Source of the DNA: Hyphomicrobiales bacterium
Lineage (GTDB): Bacteria > Pseudomonadota > Alphaproteobacteria > Rhizobiales > Rhizobiaceae
DNA length: 64,000 nucleotides
NCBI GenBank assembly: GCA_900469615.1
Contig: UBYA01000008.1
Coordinates: 391,590-455,589 of the forward strand
Reading direction: 5' to 3'
The translations under genes and the position numbers were made by a program. Below the pieces are notes generated by a model. It was not told where the DNA came from, did not search any database, and saw only the letters and a program-made list of their open reading frames with translations. Positions 8,266 through 17,380 of the stretch are shown piece by piece (the stretch's first letter is position 1; every line of letters begins with the position of its first letter).

Positions 8266-9117
8266 TTAATGTTCGCCGCGCAGCCAGAAAGCGCGCTGCG
8301 ACGCGAAACGGTCCTGCGCCAGGATATCCTTCAAGGCCGGCAGCAGCGCATGCAGCTCGTCCTTCAGCGTGAAGGGCGGGTTGACGATGATGAGGCCGGA
8401 GCCGGTGAGGCCCGTAAAGCCGCGATCGCTTTTGACGCTCAGCTCGGCACAAAGCATCTTCGGGATTTCCAATGCCTGCAACGCCTCGTGAAACGGCTTG
8501 ATGGGCGCATCCTTCTTGATCGGATACCAGAGGCAATAAGTGCCGCCGGGAAAGCGGCGCCACGCTTTTGCCAGGCCGTCCACCAGCCGCTCATATTCGC
8601 CTTCCTCTTCGAAAGGCGGATCGACGAGAACGATGCCGCGCTTTTCCTTCGGCGGCAAATGCGCGCCGAGCGCCAGCCAGCCGTCCAGCTCGGTAATGCG
8701 GGCGTGATGATCGCCCTCGAACAGGCGGTGCAGCCGCTGAAAATCGTCGGGATGAAGTTCCATCGCCGACAGCCTGTCCTGCGGGCGAAACAGCATCCGG
8801 GCGAGCTTCGGCGAGCCGGGATAGAGCCGGACGCCGCCTTCCGGGTTCAGTTCGCGGACGGCGGCAAGATAGGGCTCCAGCAGGCCGGCCACCTGCGGCA
8901 CGAGGTCCGCCTCCAGCAGCCTGCCGATGCCATCGCGCCATTCGCCCGTCTTCTGGGCCTCCTCGGACGAAAGATCGTAAAGCCCGATGCCGGCATGCGT
9001 GTCGAGAACGCGGAATGCCTTGTCCTTGTTCTGCATATAGCGGACGAGGCGGGCGAGAATCGCGTGTTTCAAGACATCGGCGAAATTGCCCGCGTGATAG
9101 ATGTGCCGATAGTTCAT
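8266..9117 (-). CDS. rlmJ: 23S rRNA A2030 N6-methyltransferase RlmJ
   Basis: RlmJ methylates N6 of A2030 in 23S rRNA. The 283-residue protein begins MNYRHIYHAGNFADVLKH, the characteristic N terminus. It shows the AdoMet-binding loop DTHAGIGLY near residue 45 and the catalytic DPPFEE motif (D/N-PP-F/Y) near 165. An ATG 18 bases further upstream would add six residues and is rejected because family members start at MNYRH. It is probably co-transcribed with the downstream glutathione transferase. Confidence 0.95.
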   Translation of the reverse strand: MNYRHIYHAGNFADVLKHAILARLVRYMQNKDKAFRVLDTHAGIGLYDLSSEEAQKTGEWRDGIGRLLEADLVPQVAGLLEPYLAAVRELNPEGGVRLYPGSPKLARMLFRPQDRLSAMELHPDDFQRLHRLFEGDHHARITELDGWLALGAHLPPKEKRGIVLVDPPFEEEGEYERLVDGLAKAWRRFPGGTYCLWYPIKKDAPIKPFHEALQALEIPKMLCAELSVKSDRGFTGLTGSGLIIVNPPFTLKDELHALLPALKDILAQDRFASQRAFWLRGEH

Positions 9118-9198
9118 TGTCGGTGAAGTCCGCATGAATTGTTGAGATGGGCCGGATTGTCTCTAGTGGCCGGACATCGCTTGAAATATAGAAACATC

Positions 9199-11322
9199 AT
9201 GAACATTGCGACCCCCATCCAAGCCAAATCGCGTGTCGGCCACACGGCTTGTCCGCATGACTGTCCCTCCACCTGTGCGCTCGAGGTCGATCTGACCGAG
9301 GACGGCAGGATCGGCCGGGTTCGCGGTGCCAACGACCATTCCTATACCTCCGGCGTCATCTGCGCCAAGGTCGCGCGCTATGCCGAGCGCCTCTACCATC
9401 CCGATCGCCTGATGAAGCCGCTGCGCCGCGCCGGCGCCAAGGGCGAGGGGCGCTGGCAGGAAATCTCCTGGGACGCCGCACTCGACGAAATCGCCGAAGC
9501 CTTCGTAAAGGCCGAGGCCAAGGACGGCAGCGAGGCGATCTGGCCTTATTTCTATGCCGGCACCATGGGCTGGGTGCAGCGCGATTCCATCGAGCGCCTG
9601 CGTCACGCCAAGCGCTATTCCGGCTTCTTTTCCTCGATTTGCACCAATCCGGCCTGGACCGGGTTCACCATGGCGACGGGCGTGCTGCGCGGCCCCGATC
9701 CGCGGGAAATGGGCCGCACGGACTGCGTCGTCATCTGGGGCACGAATGCGGTAGCGACCCAAGTCAACGTCATGACCCATGCGGTGAAATCCCGCAAGGA
9801 GCGCGGTGCCAGGATCGTCGTCGTCGATATCTATGACAATCCGACGATGAAGCAGGCCGATATGGCCCTGATCGTCAAGCCGGGCACGGATGCGGCCCTT
9901 GCCTGCGCCGTCATGCACATCGCCTTCCGCGACGGTTATGCTGACCGCGCCTACATGGCCAGATATGCCGACGATCCTGCTGGGCTCGAAGAGCATCTGA
10001 AATCGAAGACCCCGGCATGGGCGGCTGATATCACCGGACTTTCGGTTGACGAGATCGAAGCATTCGGCAAGTTGGTGGGAACGACGAAGAAGACCTACTT
10101 CCGCCTCGGCTATGGCTTCACCCGCCAGCGCAACGGCGCGATCGCCATGCATGCGGCGGCGTCGATCGCCACCGTTCTCGGCTCCTGGCAATATGAGGGC
10201 GGCGGCGCCTTTCATTCGAACAGCGATATCTTCCGCATGGACGCGAGCGAACTGACCGGCCGCGCCATGAAGGATCTCGATATTCGCATGATCGACCAGT
10301 CGCAGATCGGCCGTGCCTTGACCGGCGATGCCGTGGCGCTGCGCCATCGCGGTCCCGTCACGGCGATGCTGATCCAGAACACCAATCCCGTGAACATCGC
10401 GCCCGAGCAGCGGCTGGTGAAGCGCGGCTTTGCCCGTTCCGATCTCTTCGTCGCCGTGCACGAGCAGTTCATGACCGATACGGCCGAGATGGCCGATATC
10501 GTCATCCCCGCCACCATGTTCGTCGAGCACGACGATATCTACCGGGCGGGGGGCCAGAACCACATTCTTCTCGGCCCGAAACTGGTCGAGCCGCCGCCGA
10601 CCGTGCGCAGCAATCTCTTCGTAATCGAGGAACTGGCCAAGCGCCTCGGCGTTGCGGATCGGCCCGGTTTCGGCTTTTCGGCCCGCGAGATGATCGACAG
10701 GGTTCTGTCGAGAAGCGGCCTGCCGGATTACGATCATTTCCTCGAGCACAAATGGTTCGACCGCCAGCCGGACTTCGAGGATGCTCATTTTCTCAACGGT
10801 TTCGGCCATCCCGACGGCAAGTTCCGTTTTCGCCCGGATTGGGCCAACCAGCCGGCGCCGAACCGCCCGCCCGCATCGGTAGGGTTGCTCGGGCCGCATG
10901 TCGAGCTGCCGGAATTTCCGGATCAGGTCGATGTCATCGAAGTGGCCGATCCCGAGCATCCGTTCCGGCTTGCGACGTCGCCGTCGCGCAATTTCCTGAA
11001 TTCGAGCTTTTCGGAGACCAAGACCTCGCGTCAGAAAGAGGGGCGTCCCGAGGTGATGATCAATCCGGCCGATGCGGAGGCGTTTGATATTGCCCATGGC
11101 GAACTGGTCCGCATCGGCAATGGGCGCGGCGATATCCGCATCCATGCGCGTGTGACGGCGGAAGTAAAGCCCGGCGTGCTGATTGCCGAAGGTCTTTGGC
11201 CGAACAAGGCCCATGTTGACGGCGAGGGCATCAACGTTCTCACCGGCGCCGATCCGGTCGCGCCCTATGGCGGCGCGGCTGTTCACGATAACAAGGTATG
11301 GCTTTGCAAGGATATGGCATGA
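9199..11322 (+). CDS. Molybdopterin oxidoreductase, bis-MGD family
   Basis: This 707-residue protein of the DMSO-reductase superfamily has an N-terminal [4Fe-4S] module (HTACPHDCPSTC, then the fourth Cys in GVICAKV). The large Mo-bis-MGD domains follow, with the late dinucleotide-binding region (SPSRNFLNSSFSE near 590). It has no Tat or Sec signal, so it should be cytosolic. The substrate is unknown; similar proteins include assimilatory or formate/thiosulfate-type enzymes. The upstream in-frame start at 9139 is rejected because the family begins near here. The downstream Nudix gene overlaps its stop by 4 bases. Confidence 0.9.
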   Translation: MNIATPIQAKSRVGHTACPHDCPSTCALEVDLTEDGRIGRVRGANDHSYTSGVICAKVARYAERLYHPDRLMKPLRRAGAKGEGRWQEISWDAALDEIAEAFVKAEAKDGSEAIWPYFYAGTMGWVQRDSIERLRHAKRYSGFFSSICTNPAWTGFTMATGVLRGPDPREMGRTDCVVIWGTNAVATQVNVMTHAVKSRKERGARIVVVDIYDNPTMKQADMALIVKPGTDAALACAVMHIAFRDGYADRAYMARYADDPAGLEEHLKSKTPAWAADITGLSVDEIEAFGKLVGTTKKTYFRLGYGFTRQRNGAIAMHAAASIATVLGSWQYEGGGAFHSNSDIFRMDASELTGRAMKDLDIRMIDQSQIGRALTGDAVALRHRGPVTAMLIQNTNPVNIAPEQRLVKRGFARSDLFVAVHEQFMTDTAEMADIVIPATMFVEHDDIYRAGGQNHILLGPKLVEPPPTVRSNLFVIEELAKRLGVADRPGFGFSAREMIDRVLSRSGLPDYDHFLEHKWFDRQPDFEDAHFLNGFGHPDGKFRFRPDWANQPAPNRPPASVGLLGPHVELPEFPDQVDVIEVADPEHPFRLATSPSRNFLNSSFSETKTSRQKEGRPEVMINPADAEAFDIAHGELVRIGNGRGDIRIHARVTAEVKPGVLIAEGLWPNKAHVDGEGINVLTGADPVAPYGGAAVHDNKVWLCKDMA

Positions 11323-11912
11323 CAGGATTCGGAAAGGCGAAAGCCGAAATCGTCGGTGAAAAGACGCTGGCGGATCAATGGACGCGGCTGAGCAGCTTCG
11401 AGGTCGACTACACGGACTCGCGCGGCGAAACGCATCGCCTGAAGCGCGAGATATACCATCGCACGCCGGCCGCATGCATTCTGCTCTATGATCCCAAGCG
11501 CGAAACGGTGGTGCTCGTTCGCCAGTTTCGCCTGCCGGCGCAGCTTGCCGGCGAGCCGGCCTGGATGATCGAAGTGCCCGCCGGTCTCCTCGATGACGAT
11601 GAGCCGGAAGCGGCGATCCGCCGCGAAGCCATGGAAGAGACGGGCTTTCGCGTGCGTGACGTGCGCTTCCTGTTCAAGGCGCTGACCTCGCCGGGCTCCG
11701 TCACCGAGGTCATTCATTTCTTCGCCGCCGTGATAGACACGACCGATCGCGTCGCTGACGGCCGCGGGCTTGCGGAAGAGCATGAGGATATCGAAGTGCT
11801 GGAGGTTCGGCTGTCCGATGCGCTGGCAATGATCGAAAGGGGCGATATCTACGACGCCAAGACGATCATGCTGCTGCAATGGGCGGTGTTGAATGTTGCC
11901 GGCCTGAAATAG
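11319..11912 (+). CDS. Nudix hydrolase, NudK-like
   Basis: The 197-residue protein contains a Nudix box centred on EVPAGLLDDDEP and REAMEETGF (about 88-110), the Mg-binding catalytic helix that cleaves nucleoside diphosphate-X compounds. The flanking sequence (SPGSVTEVIHFF) strongly resembles the GDP-mannose pyrophosphatase NudK subgroup. The actual substrate is unproven. ATG overlaps the stop of the molybdopterin oxidoreductase gene (ATGA), so the pair is translationally coupled; why these two belong together is unclear. Confidence 0.88.
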   Translation: MTGFGKAKAEIVGEKTLADQWTRLSSFEVDYTDSRGETHRLKREIYHRTPAACILLYDPKRETVVLVRQFRLPAQLAGEPAWMIEVPAGLLDDDEPEAAIRREAMEETGFRVRDVRFLFKALTSPGSVTEVIHFFAAVIDTTDRVADGRGLAEEHEDIEVLEVRLSDALAMIERGDIYDAKTIMLLQWAVLNVAGLK

Positions 11913-11999
11913 GCTGTCGGACGATCCGGCGCTTTGTTGAAATTCCGATCCCGCCATTCATCACAGTGTCACGAATTAAGCTTACCGGGGCGTGCTGGC

Positions 12000-12021
12000 C
12001 GGAAACATTCGAATGTTTCCG
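12000..12021. promoter_or_regulatory. Perfect 22-bp palindrome before phnM
   Basis: CGGAAACATTC followed directly by its exact complement GAATGTTTCCG makes an uninterrupted palindrome ending 39 bases before the phnM ATG. It could be a regulator operator or, if transcribed, a hairpin in the leader. No U tract follows, so it is not a terminator. Confidence 0.6.
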
Positions 12022-12060
12022 AGCCTCCTTCATCATAGACCCTGTTTCAGGAGAAAGCCG

Positions 12061-13230
12061 ATGTGGCTCAGCAATTTCACGCTCGTTCTTCCCAATGAAG
12101 TCGTCGAAAGAGGTGCGGTGCGCATCGAGGACGGCGTGATTGCCGAAATCCGTTCCGAGCCGGTGGAGCGGCCGACCTTCGATGGCGGCGGACGCTTGCT
12201 GATGCCGGGTTTCGTCGACCTGCATTGCGACATGGTGGAGCGCGAGATCGCACCGCGGCCGAATGCGATGATGCCGATCGATTTCGGCATTCACGAGCTG
12301 GACAAGAAGCTGGCGGCCGCCGGCGTCACCACGGCCTTTGCCGCCCTCTCGTTTGCGACCGAAAGCGTCTACGGTCATGTCCGCTCGCTCGAAACCACCT
12401 CGGCAGTGATCCGCGGCATCGGCAATCTGCGCGACGAGCTTCTGATCGATCATCGCGTCCATGCCCGCTATGAAATCACCAATCTCGGCGCGGCGCCGAC
12501 CCTGGAGCGGCTGCTGGACGAGGGCGCCGTCGACATGGTCTCGCTGACCGACCATACGCCGGGGCAGGGCCAGTATAACGACATCGAAAGCTATATCCGC
12601 AGCATGTCGGAGCGCCGCTCCATGTCGCGCGAAGCGGCCGAGGAAGTCGTCGCGAAGCGTATTGCACAGCGCCAGGATCCGGAAATCGAGCGCAAGCTGC
12701 ATGACGTGGTCGAGCTTTCGCTCAAGCATAATCTATCGCTTGCATCGCATGATGACGACAGTGCCGAAAAGGTGGCGGCGATGCATGACCTCGGCGTGAC
12801 GATCAGCGAGTTTCCCGTGACCGGCCCGGCAGCCGAGGAAGCCTGCCGCCGCGGCCTCTGGACGCTGATGGGCGCGCCGAATGCGCTGCGCGGCCAATCG
12901 ATGTCCGGCAATCTCAGCGCTCTCGATGCGGCTCGCGCCGGCCTGCTCGGCATCATCGCGGCCGATTATCATCCGGCCGCCTTCGTGCCGGCGATCTTCA
13001 AGATTGCCGAAGCGGCGACAGGCGGCCTGCCGGCGGCCGTTGCCACGGCAACCTCTAATGCCGCCCGTTCGGCAGGCCTGACGGATCGCGGTGAAATCGC
13101 TGTCGGCCAGCTCGCCGATCTGGTGGCTGTCGAACCGGGCTCGGTTCACCGCATCCGCGCGACCTTCCGCGGCGGCCGCATCGTTTATAGCGACGGCACC
13201 CTGCATCCGCTGATGGCGATGGCAGCCTGA
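12061..13230 (+). CDS. phnM: Alpha-D-ribose 1-methylphosphonate 5-triphosphate diphosphatase
   Basis: PhnM removes pyrophosphate from ribose-1-methylphosphonate-5-triphosphate in the C-P lyase route of phosphonate use. The 389-residue amidohydrolase has the metal-site strand PGFVDLHCDMVERE (near 57-70), the SLTDHTPGQGQY motif, and late HDDDSAEK and ADYHPAA motifs typical of PhnM. AGGAG lies 7 bases before ATG 12061; in-frame ATG 11992 would span the palindrome and is rejected. No other phn gene is visible, which is unusual, since phnM normally sits in a phn operon. Confidence 0.88.
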   Translation: MWLSNFTLVLPNEVVERGAVRIEDGVIAEIRSEPVERPTFDGGGRLLMPGFVDLHCDMVEREIAPRPNAMMPIDFGIHELDKKLAAAGVTTAFAALSFATESVYGHVRSLETTSAVIRGIGNLRDELLIDHRVHARYEITNLGAAPTLERLLDEGAVDMVSLTDHTPGQGQYNDIESYIRSMSERRSMSREAAEEVVAKRIAQRQDPEIERKLHDVVELSLKHNLSLASHDDDSAEKVAAMHDLGVTISEFPVTGPAAEEACRRGLWTLMGAPNALRGQSMSGNLSALDAARAGLLGIIAADYHPAAFVPAIFKIAEAATGGLPAAVATATSNAARSAGLTDRGEIAVGQLADLVAVEPGSVHRIRATFRGGRIVYSDGTLHPLMAMAA

Positions 13231-13264
13231 GTAAAAATTGAAAGGCGGATGGAGGTGCCTCTGG

Positions 13265-13471
13265 CCCCCTCATCCGCCCTTCGGGCACCTTCTCCCCGAG
13301 GGGAGAAGGGGGAGTGCTTCAGGTACTCTCGTTTCAGTAACGAAGCCCACATTATTTGCGGTTGTGCAACATCCGGCAACGGAAGAGGCGTTAAGGTACT
13401 TTTGCCGGGATTGGCGCGCCTAGCCTCCTTCTCCCCTCGGGGAGAAGGTGCCCGAAGGGCGGATGAGGGGG
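13265..13471. repeat. Element with perfect 45-bp terminal inverted repeats
   Basis: The arms at 13265-13309 and 13427-13471 are exact reverse complements (CCCCCTCATCCGCCCTTCGG ... GAGGGGAGAAGG). Each has an inner CTCCCCGAGGGGAG palindrome. They bound a 117-bp centre with no ORF. A partial copy of the arm starts this window. It looks like a dispersed rhizobial intergenic element of the RIME/MITE kind, inserted between phnM and purN. I see no obvious target-site duplication. Confidence 0.75.
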
Positions 13472-13495
13472 CTGTTTAACGCCGGAAGTCCCCAA

Positions 13496-14167
13496 TTATT
13501 GCGCGTCACCAAGCAGTGACACGATTTGCCGTCCGTGAACCGCAGGCGTGCTGGCAAGGCTCACGGCCTTGCCGCCTTCCATCCGAACCTTTTCCTCCGC
13601 CACCAGCCGCAGCGATTGCGGGTAGATCTGGTGCTCGACCGTGAGGACACGGGCGGCAAGACTATCGGCGGTGTCGTCCGTCAGCACGGGCACGACCGCC
13701 TGGCCGACGACCGGGCCTTCATCCATGCCTTCGGTCACGAAATGCACGGTGCAGCCGGCGATGCGCATTCCCGCGTCGATGGCGCGCTGATGCGTGTGCA
13801 GGCCGGGGAATAGCGGCAGCAGCGACGGATGGATGTTGATGATCCGGCCTTCGTAAGCCTGGATGAAGTGGCCGGAAAGCAGCCGCATATAGCCGGCAAG
13901 GCAGATGATGTCGGGCGAGAGGGCTTCGAGCTGCGAAAGGATCGCCTCTTCATGGGCTTCCTTGCTGGCGAAATTCTTGCGCACGAAGGCGAAGGTGGCG
14001 ATGCCCTCGGCGGCAGCCTTTGCCAGACCGCCCGCATCCGCCTTGTCGGAGATGACGCCGACGATCTCGGCCGGGTAGTCGGCTGCTTTCGTGGCTTTCA
14101 GAAGAGCCAGCATGTTGGAGCCGCCGCCGGAAATGAAGACGACGACGCGTTTGCGCGGCGTGGTCAT
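13496..14167 (-). CDS. purN: Phosphoribosylglycinamide formyltransferase
   Basis: PurN transfers a formyl group from 10-formyl-THF to GAR, the third step of purine synthesis. The 223-residue protein shows the nucleotide loop [11 protein letters not shown] near residue 12, the catalytic Asn and His in [12 protein letters not shown] (near 110), and the catalytic Asp in [11 protein letters not shown]. It overlaps the purM stop by 4 bases and is translated after it, so folate-dependent one-carbon use and AIR formation are coupled here. Confidence 0.96.
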   Translation of the reverse strand: MTTPRKRVVVFISGGGSNMLALLKATKAADYPAEIVGVISDKADAGGLAKAAAEGIATFAFVRKNFASKEAHEEAILSQLEALSPDIICLAGYMRLLSGHFIQAYEGRIINIHPSLLPLFPGLHTHQRAIDAGMRIAGCTVHFVTEGMDEGPVVGQAVVPVLTDDTADSLAARVLTVEHQIYPQSLRLVAEEKVRMEGGKAVSLASTPAVHGRQIVSLLGDAQ

Positions 14168-15237
14168 AGAGCCAGCGTGCCCTTGTAGACGGTGCCGTGA
14201 GCGCCTTCTTCGCGCGCGATCATGCGGCCGAGCGTAACGACCGCTTCGCCTTCGGCCTCAAGAGCGGCCTTCACGGCCCCGACGTTTTCCTGAGCGACGA
14301 CGACGATCATGCCGATGCCGCAATTGAAGGTGCGCAGCATCTCCTTGGCCTCGACGCCGCCCGTCTTGGCAAGCCACGAGAAGACCGGCGGCACCTTGAC
14401 GGCGGCCAGATCGATTTCGGCGGCGAGATGCTTCGGCAGCACGCGCGGAATATTCTCCGGGAAGCCACCGCCGGTGATGTGGGCGAGCGCCTTGAGGGCG
14501 TGCGTCTCGCGGATGGCCTTGAGCAGCGGCTTTACATAGATGCGTGTCGGCGTCAGCAGGGCTTCGCCGAGCGCCTTGCCTTCGGCAAAGGGAGCGGCTG
14601 CATCCCAGCCGAGGCCGGAAAGCTCGACGATCTTGCGCACCAGCGAGAAGCCGTTGGAGTGCACGCCCGATGAGGCAAGGCCGAGAATGATGTCGCCTTC
14701 GGCAATATCGCCCGAGGGCAGCAGCTGGCCCCGCTCGGCCGCGCCGACGGCAAAGCCTGCCAGATCGTAGTCGCCGTCGGAATACATGCCCGGCATTTCG
14801 GCCGTTTCGCCGCCGATCAGCGCGCAGCCTGCCTCGCGGCAGCCGGCCGCAATGCCGCCGACGATTGCCGCGCCCTGGTCGGGGTCGAGCTTGCCGGTGG
14901 CGAAGTAATCGAGAAAGAACAGCGGCTCGGCGCCCTGGACGACCAGATCGTTCACGCACATGGCGACAAGGTCGATGCCGACGGTGTCGTGATAGTTCGC
15001 GTCGATGGCGATCTTGAGCTTGGTGCCCACGCCGTCATTGGCCGCCACCAGCACCGGATCGGTAAAGCCCGCCGCCTTGAGGTCGAAGAGGCCGCCGAAG
15101 CCGCCGATCTCGCCATCCGCGCCGGGCCGGCGCGTCGAACGGACCGCAGGCTTGATCTTTTCGACCAGCAGGTTGCCGGCGTCGATGTCGACGCCCGCGT
15201 CGCTATAGGTCAGACCGTTTTTTCCAGACTGGCTCAT
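14164..15237 (-). CDS. purM: Phosphoribosylformylglycinamidine cyclo-ligase
   Basis: PurM closes the imidazole ring of AIR using ATP (fifth purine step). The 357-residue protein starts [19 protein letters not shown], shows the ATP/substrate loop NDGVGTKLK, the [11 protein letters not shown] motif and the [12 protein letters not shown] motif, all characteristic of PurM. A longer in-frame extension to 15369 lacks family similarity, so ATG 15237 is used. purM and purN form a two-gene operon, divergent from the AI-2E transporter. Confidence 0.96.
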   Translation of the reverse strand: MSQSGKNGLTYSDAGVDIDAGNLLVEKIKPAVRSTRRPGADGEIGGFGGLFDLKAAGFTDPVLVAANDGVGTKLKIAIDANYHDTVGIDLVAMCVNDLVVQGAEPLFFLDYFATGKLDPDQGAAIVGGIAAGCREAGCALIGGETAEMPGMYSDGDYDLAGFAVGAAERGQLLPSGDIAEGDIILGLASSGVHSNGFSLVRKIVELSGLGWDAAAPFAEGKALGEALLTPTRIYVKPLLKAIRETHALKALAHITGGGFPENIPRVLPKHLAAEIDLAAVKVPPVFSWLAKTGGVEAKEMLRTFNCGIGMIVVVAQENVGAVKAALEAEGEAVVTLGRMIAREEGAHGTVYKGTLAL

Positions 15238-15458
15238 GCTTCCGCCTCCGATGGCCACCTGTCCGTCGCGACAGGGCTTTGATCGGGTCGCCATTGCATG
15301 ATAGGGGCCTTTATGCAAGGCGCAAGCGCCGCAAACCCCTCGATTTCCCCGCTTCCCATTGCCAGGCACGGATTTCCGGCCTCGGGCTTGACCATAATTG
15401 CAGCATCATCCTATGTCCTAAGCATGCGGCAAACGGGCTGGAAACGACGGGGAAGGTG

Positions 15459-16595
15459 ATGGAGCACAAGGTCAGCGGGGCGAGCCTCAAGCGTCAAGTC
15501 ACGTTCTGGGTGATCGTGCTCGTCGTGTTCGTCGCCTTTCTTTATATCTTCAGTACGATCCTTCTGCCGTTCATCGCCGGCATGGCGGTCGCCTATTTCC
15601 TCGATCCGGTCGCCGACCGGCTGGAGCGGATCGGCCTCAGTCGCCTGATGGCGACGGTGGTGATCCTCGTTTCCTTCATACTGATCTTCGCGCTGGCGCT
15701 GACGATCTTCATTCCGATCATCGTCAACCAGTTCAACGATTTCATCCAGCACATTCCAACCTATGTGCAGCAGATACAGCAGCTGATCGCCAAGGCGCAG
15801 ACGATGGTGCTGCCGGACTGGATCCGCAATCAGCTCGGCGCGATCAAGGACAATTTCTCCAGCATCATGTCCGAAGGGTTGAGCTTCGTCGGCGGTCTGT
15901 TCGCGCAGCTCTGGAGCTCCGGCAAGGCGCTCGTCAATATCCTCTCGCTGATGGTCGTCACACCCGTCGTCGCCTTCTATATGTTGCTCGACTGGGACCG
16001 CATGGTCGCCAAGGTGGACGACTGGATTCCGCGCGATCACGTCGCCACCGTTCGCCAGATCGCTCGCGAGATCGATCAGGCGATCGCCGGCTTCATCCGG
16101 GGGCAGGGGTCGCTCTGCATTATCCTCGGCGTCTATTACGGCGTCGGTCTCTCGCTTGTCGGCCTGAATTTCGGCCTGTTGATCGGCCTTTTTGCCGGCA
16201 TGATCAGCTTCATTCCCTATGTCGGTTCGATGGTCGGCCTCGTCCTGGCCGTCGGTGTCGCGCTCGTTCAGTTCTGGCCGGATTATCTCTGGGTCGGCCT
16301 GACGCTCGTCGTCTTCTTCACCGGCCAGTTTCTGGAAGGCAACGTGCTGCAGCCGAAGCTCGTCGGCGAAAGCGTCGGCCTGCACCCGGTCTGGCTGATG
16401 TTCGCGCTCTTTGCGTTCGGTGCGCTCTTCGGCTTCGTCGGGCTGCTGATCGCGGTGCCGGCCGCTGCTGCCTGCGGCGTCCTTGTCCGTTTTGCCCTTT
16501 CGCGATACCTTCAGAGCGAACTTTATCATGGACGCTCGGAAGCAGGCAGGGCGCGCAGGGCCAAGGCCGGCAAGACCGAGAATAGTCAGACATGA
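15459..16595 (+). CDS. AI-2E family transporter (PerM type)
   Basis: The 378-residue inner-membrane protein has a hydrophobic N-terminal hairpin, a polar central region (about 95-195) and a cluster of four to five C-terminal spans with the GLFAGMISFIPYVG and LEGNVLQPKLVG motifs of the AI-2E/PerM exporter family. Proposed substrates range from autoinducer-2 to cations; none can be inferred here. ATG 15459 follows GGGGAAGGTG. The last 4 bases overlap the hdaA start, so the two are coupled. Confidence 0.9.
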   Translation: MEHKVSGASLKRQVTFWVIVLVVFVAFLYIFSTILLPFIAGMAVAYFLDPVADRLERIGLSRLMATVVILVSFILIFALALTIFIPIIVNQFNDFIQHIPTYVQQIQQLIAKAQTMVLPDWIRNQLGAIKDNFSSIMSEGLSFVGGLFAQLWSSGKALVNILSLMVVTPVVAFYMLLDWDRMVAKVDDWIPRDHVATVRQIAREIDQAIAGFIRGQGSLCIILGVYYGVGLSLVGLNFGLLIGLFAGMISFIPYVGSMVGLVLAVGVALVQFWPDYLWVGLTLVVFFTGQFLEGNVLQPKLVGESVGLHPVWLMFALFAFGALFGFVGLLIAVPAAAACGVLVRFALSRYLQSELYHGRSEAGRARRAKAGKTENSQT

Positions 16596-17305
16596 CCGAC
16601 GCAAAGAACGCTGATCTGAGGCGCAAGGCCGCCGAACAGCTGCCCTTGGCCTTTACGCACGATGCCGCAAACGGGCGTGACGATCTGCTTGTCGCCGATC
16701 CGTTGAGCGCGGCGGTGAGGATCGTCGATTCCTGGCCGCACTGGCCGTCCCCCGTGGTCGTCCTGGCAGGCCCCGTCGGCTCGGGCAAATCGCACCTCGC
16801 CAGCATCTGGAGCGAGCGGTGCGCCGCCGCCCACATCCATCCCGTGGCCGGCTCCGATGCCGCGGTCGCGGCGTCGCACGGTCCCGTCGTCTTCGAAGAC
16901 GTGGATCGCGTCGGGTTTGACGATACCGAACTCTTCCATGTCATCAACAGCGTCCGGGAAAACGGCACCAGCCTGTTGATGACGAGCCGGCTCTGGCCGA
17001 TGTCCTGGCCGGTCACGCTGCCCGACCTGCGCTCCCGCCTGAAGGCGGCGACAGTGGTCGAGATCGGCGAGCCGGACGAGGAATTGCTGTCGCAGGTGAT
17101 CGTCAAGCTCTTCGCCGACCGGCAGCTTTATATCGATGACAAACTCGTCCTTTATATCGTCAATCGCATGGAGCGTTCCCTGAACGCGGCGCAGCTGATC
17201 GTCGACAGGCTGGATCGGCTGGCGCTCGCGCGAGGCACAAGGATCACGCGCCTGCTGGCCGCCGAAGTCTTGAACGAGCTGGGCAATTCCGCTCAGCCGG
17301 AGTGA
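16592..17305 (+). CDS. hdaA: DnaA-related regulator HdaA
   Basis: This 237-residue DnaA paralogue keeps only the AAA+ part: Walker A GPVGSGKSH (60-68), Walker B VFEDVD (100-105) and the lid region SLNAAQLIVDRLDRLA. It lacks the DNA-binding domain IV. An N-terminal QLPLAF (16-21) matches the beta-clamp-binding motif. In alphaproteobacteria HdaA joins the loaded clamp to trigger hydrolysis of DnaA-ATP and stop re-initiation. It is translationally coupled to the AI-2E transporter gene and precedes ppk1 by 75 bases. Confidence 0.88.
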   Translation: MTDAKNADLRRKAAEQLPLAFTHDAANGRDDLLVADPLSAAVRIVDSWPHWPSPVVVLAGPVGSGKSHLASIWSERCAAAHIHPVAGSDAAVAASHGPVVFEDVDRVGFDDTELFHVINSVRENGTSLLMTSRLWPMSWPVTLPDLRSRLKAATVVEIGEPDEELLSQVIVKLFADRQLYIDDKLVLYIVNRMERSLNAAQLIVDRLDRLALARGTRITRLLAAEVLNELGNSAQPE

Positions 17306-17380
17306 GCCGGCATCGACTGTCACAGTTCCGTCGTCAAACTGATATACGTGGCACAGGATCGGAAAGAGGGTAGGTGGAAC

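Noticed and set aside
9163..11475. 770-codon open frame opposite the molybdopterin oxidoreductase
   Set aside because: It is antisense to a well-conserved enzyme and its translation has composition typical of shadow frames, rich in Arg, Asp, His and Gly.
11913..12060. Pho box ahead of phnM
   Set aside because: Only a single GTGTCAC-like half is present, with no direct repeat at the expected spacing.
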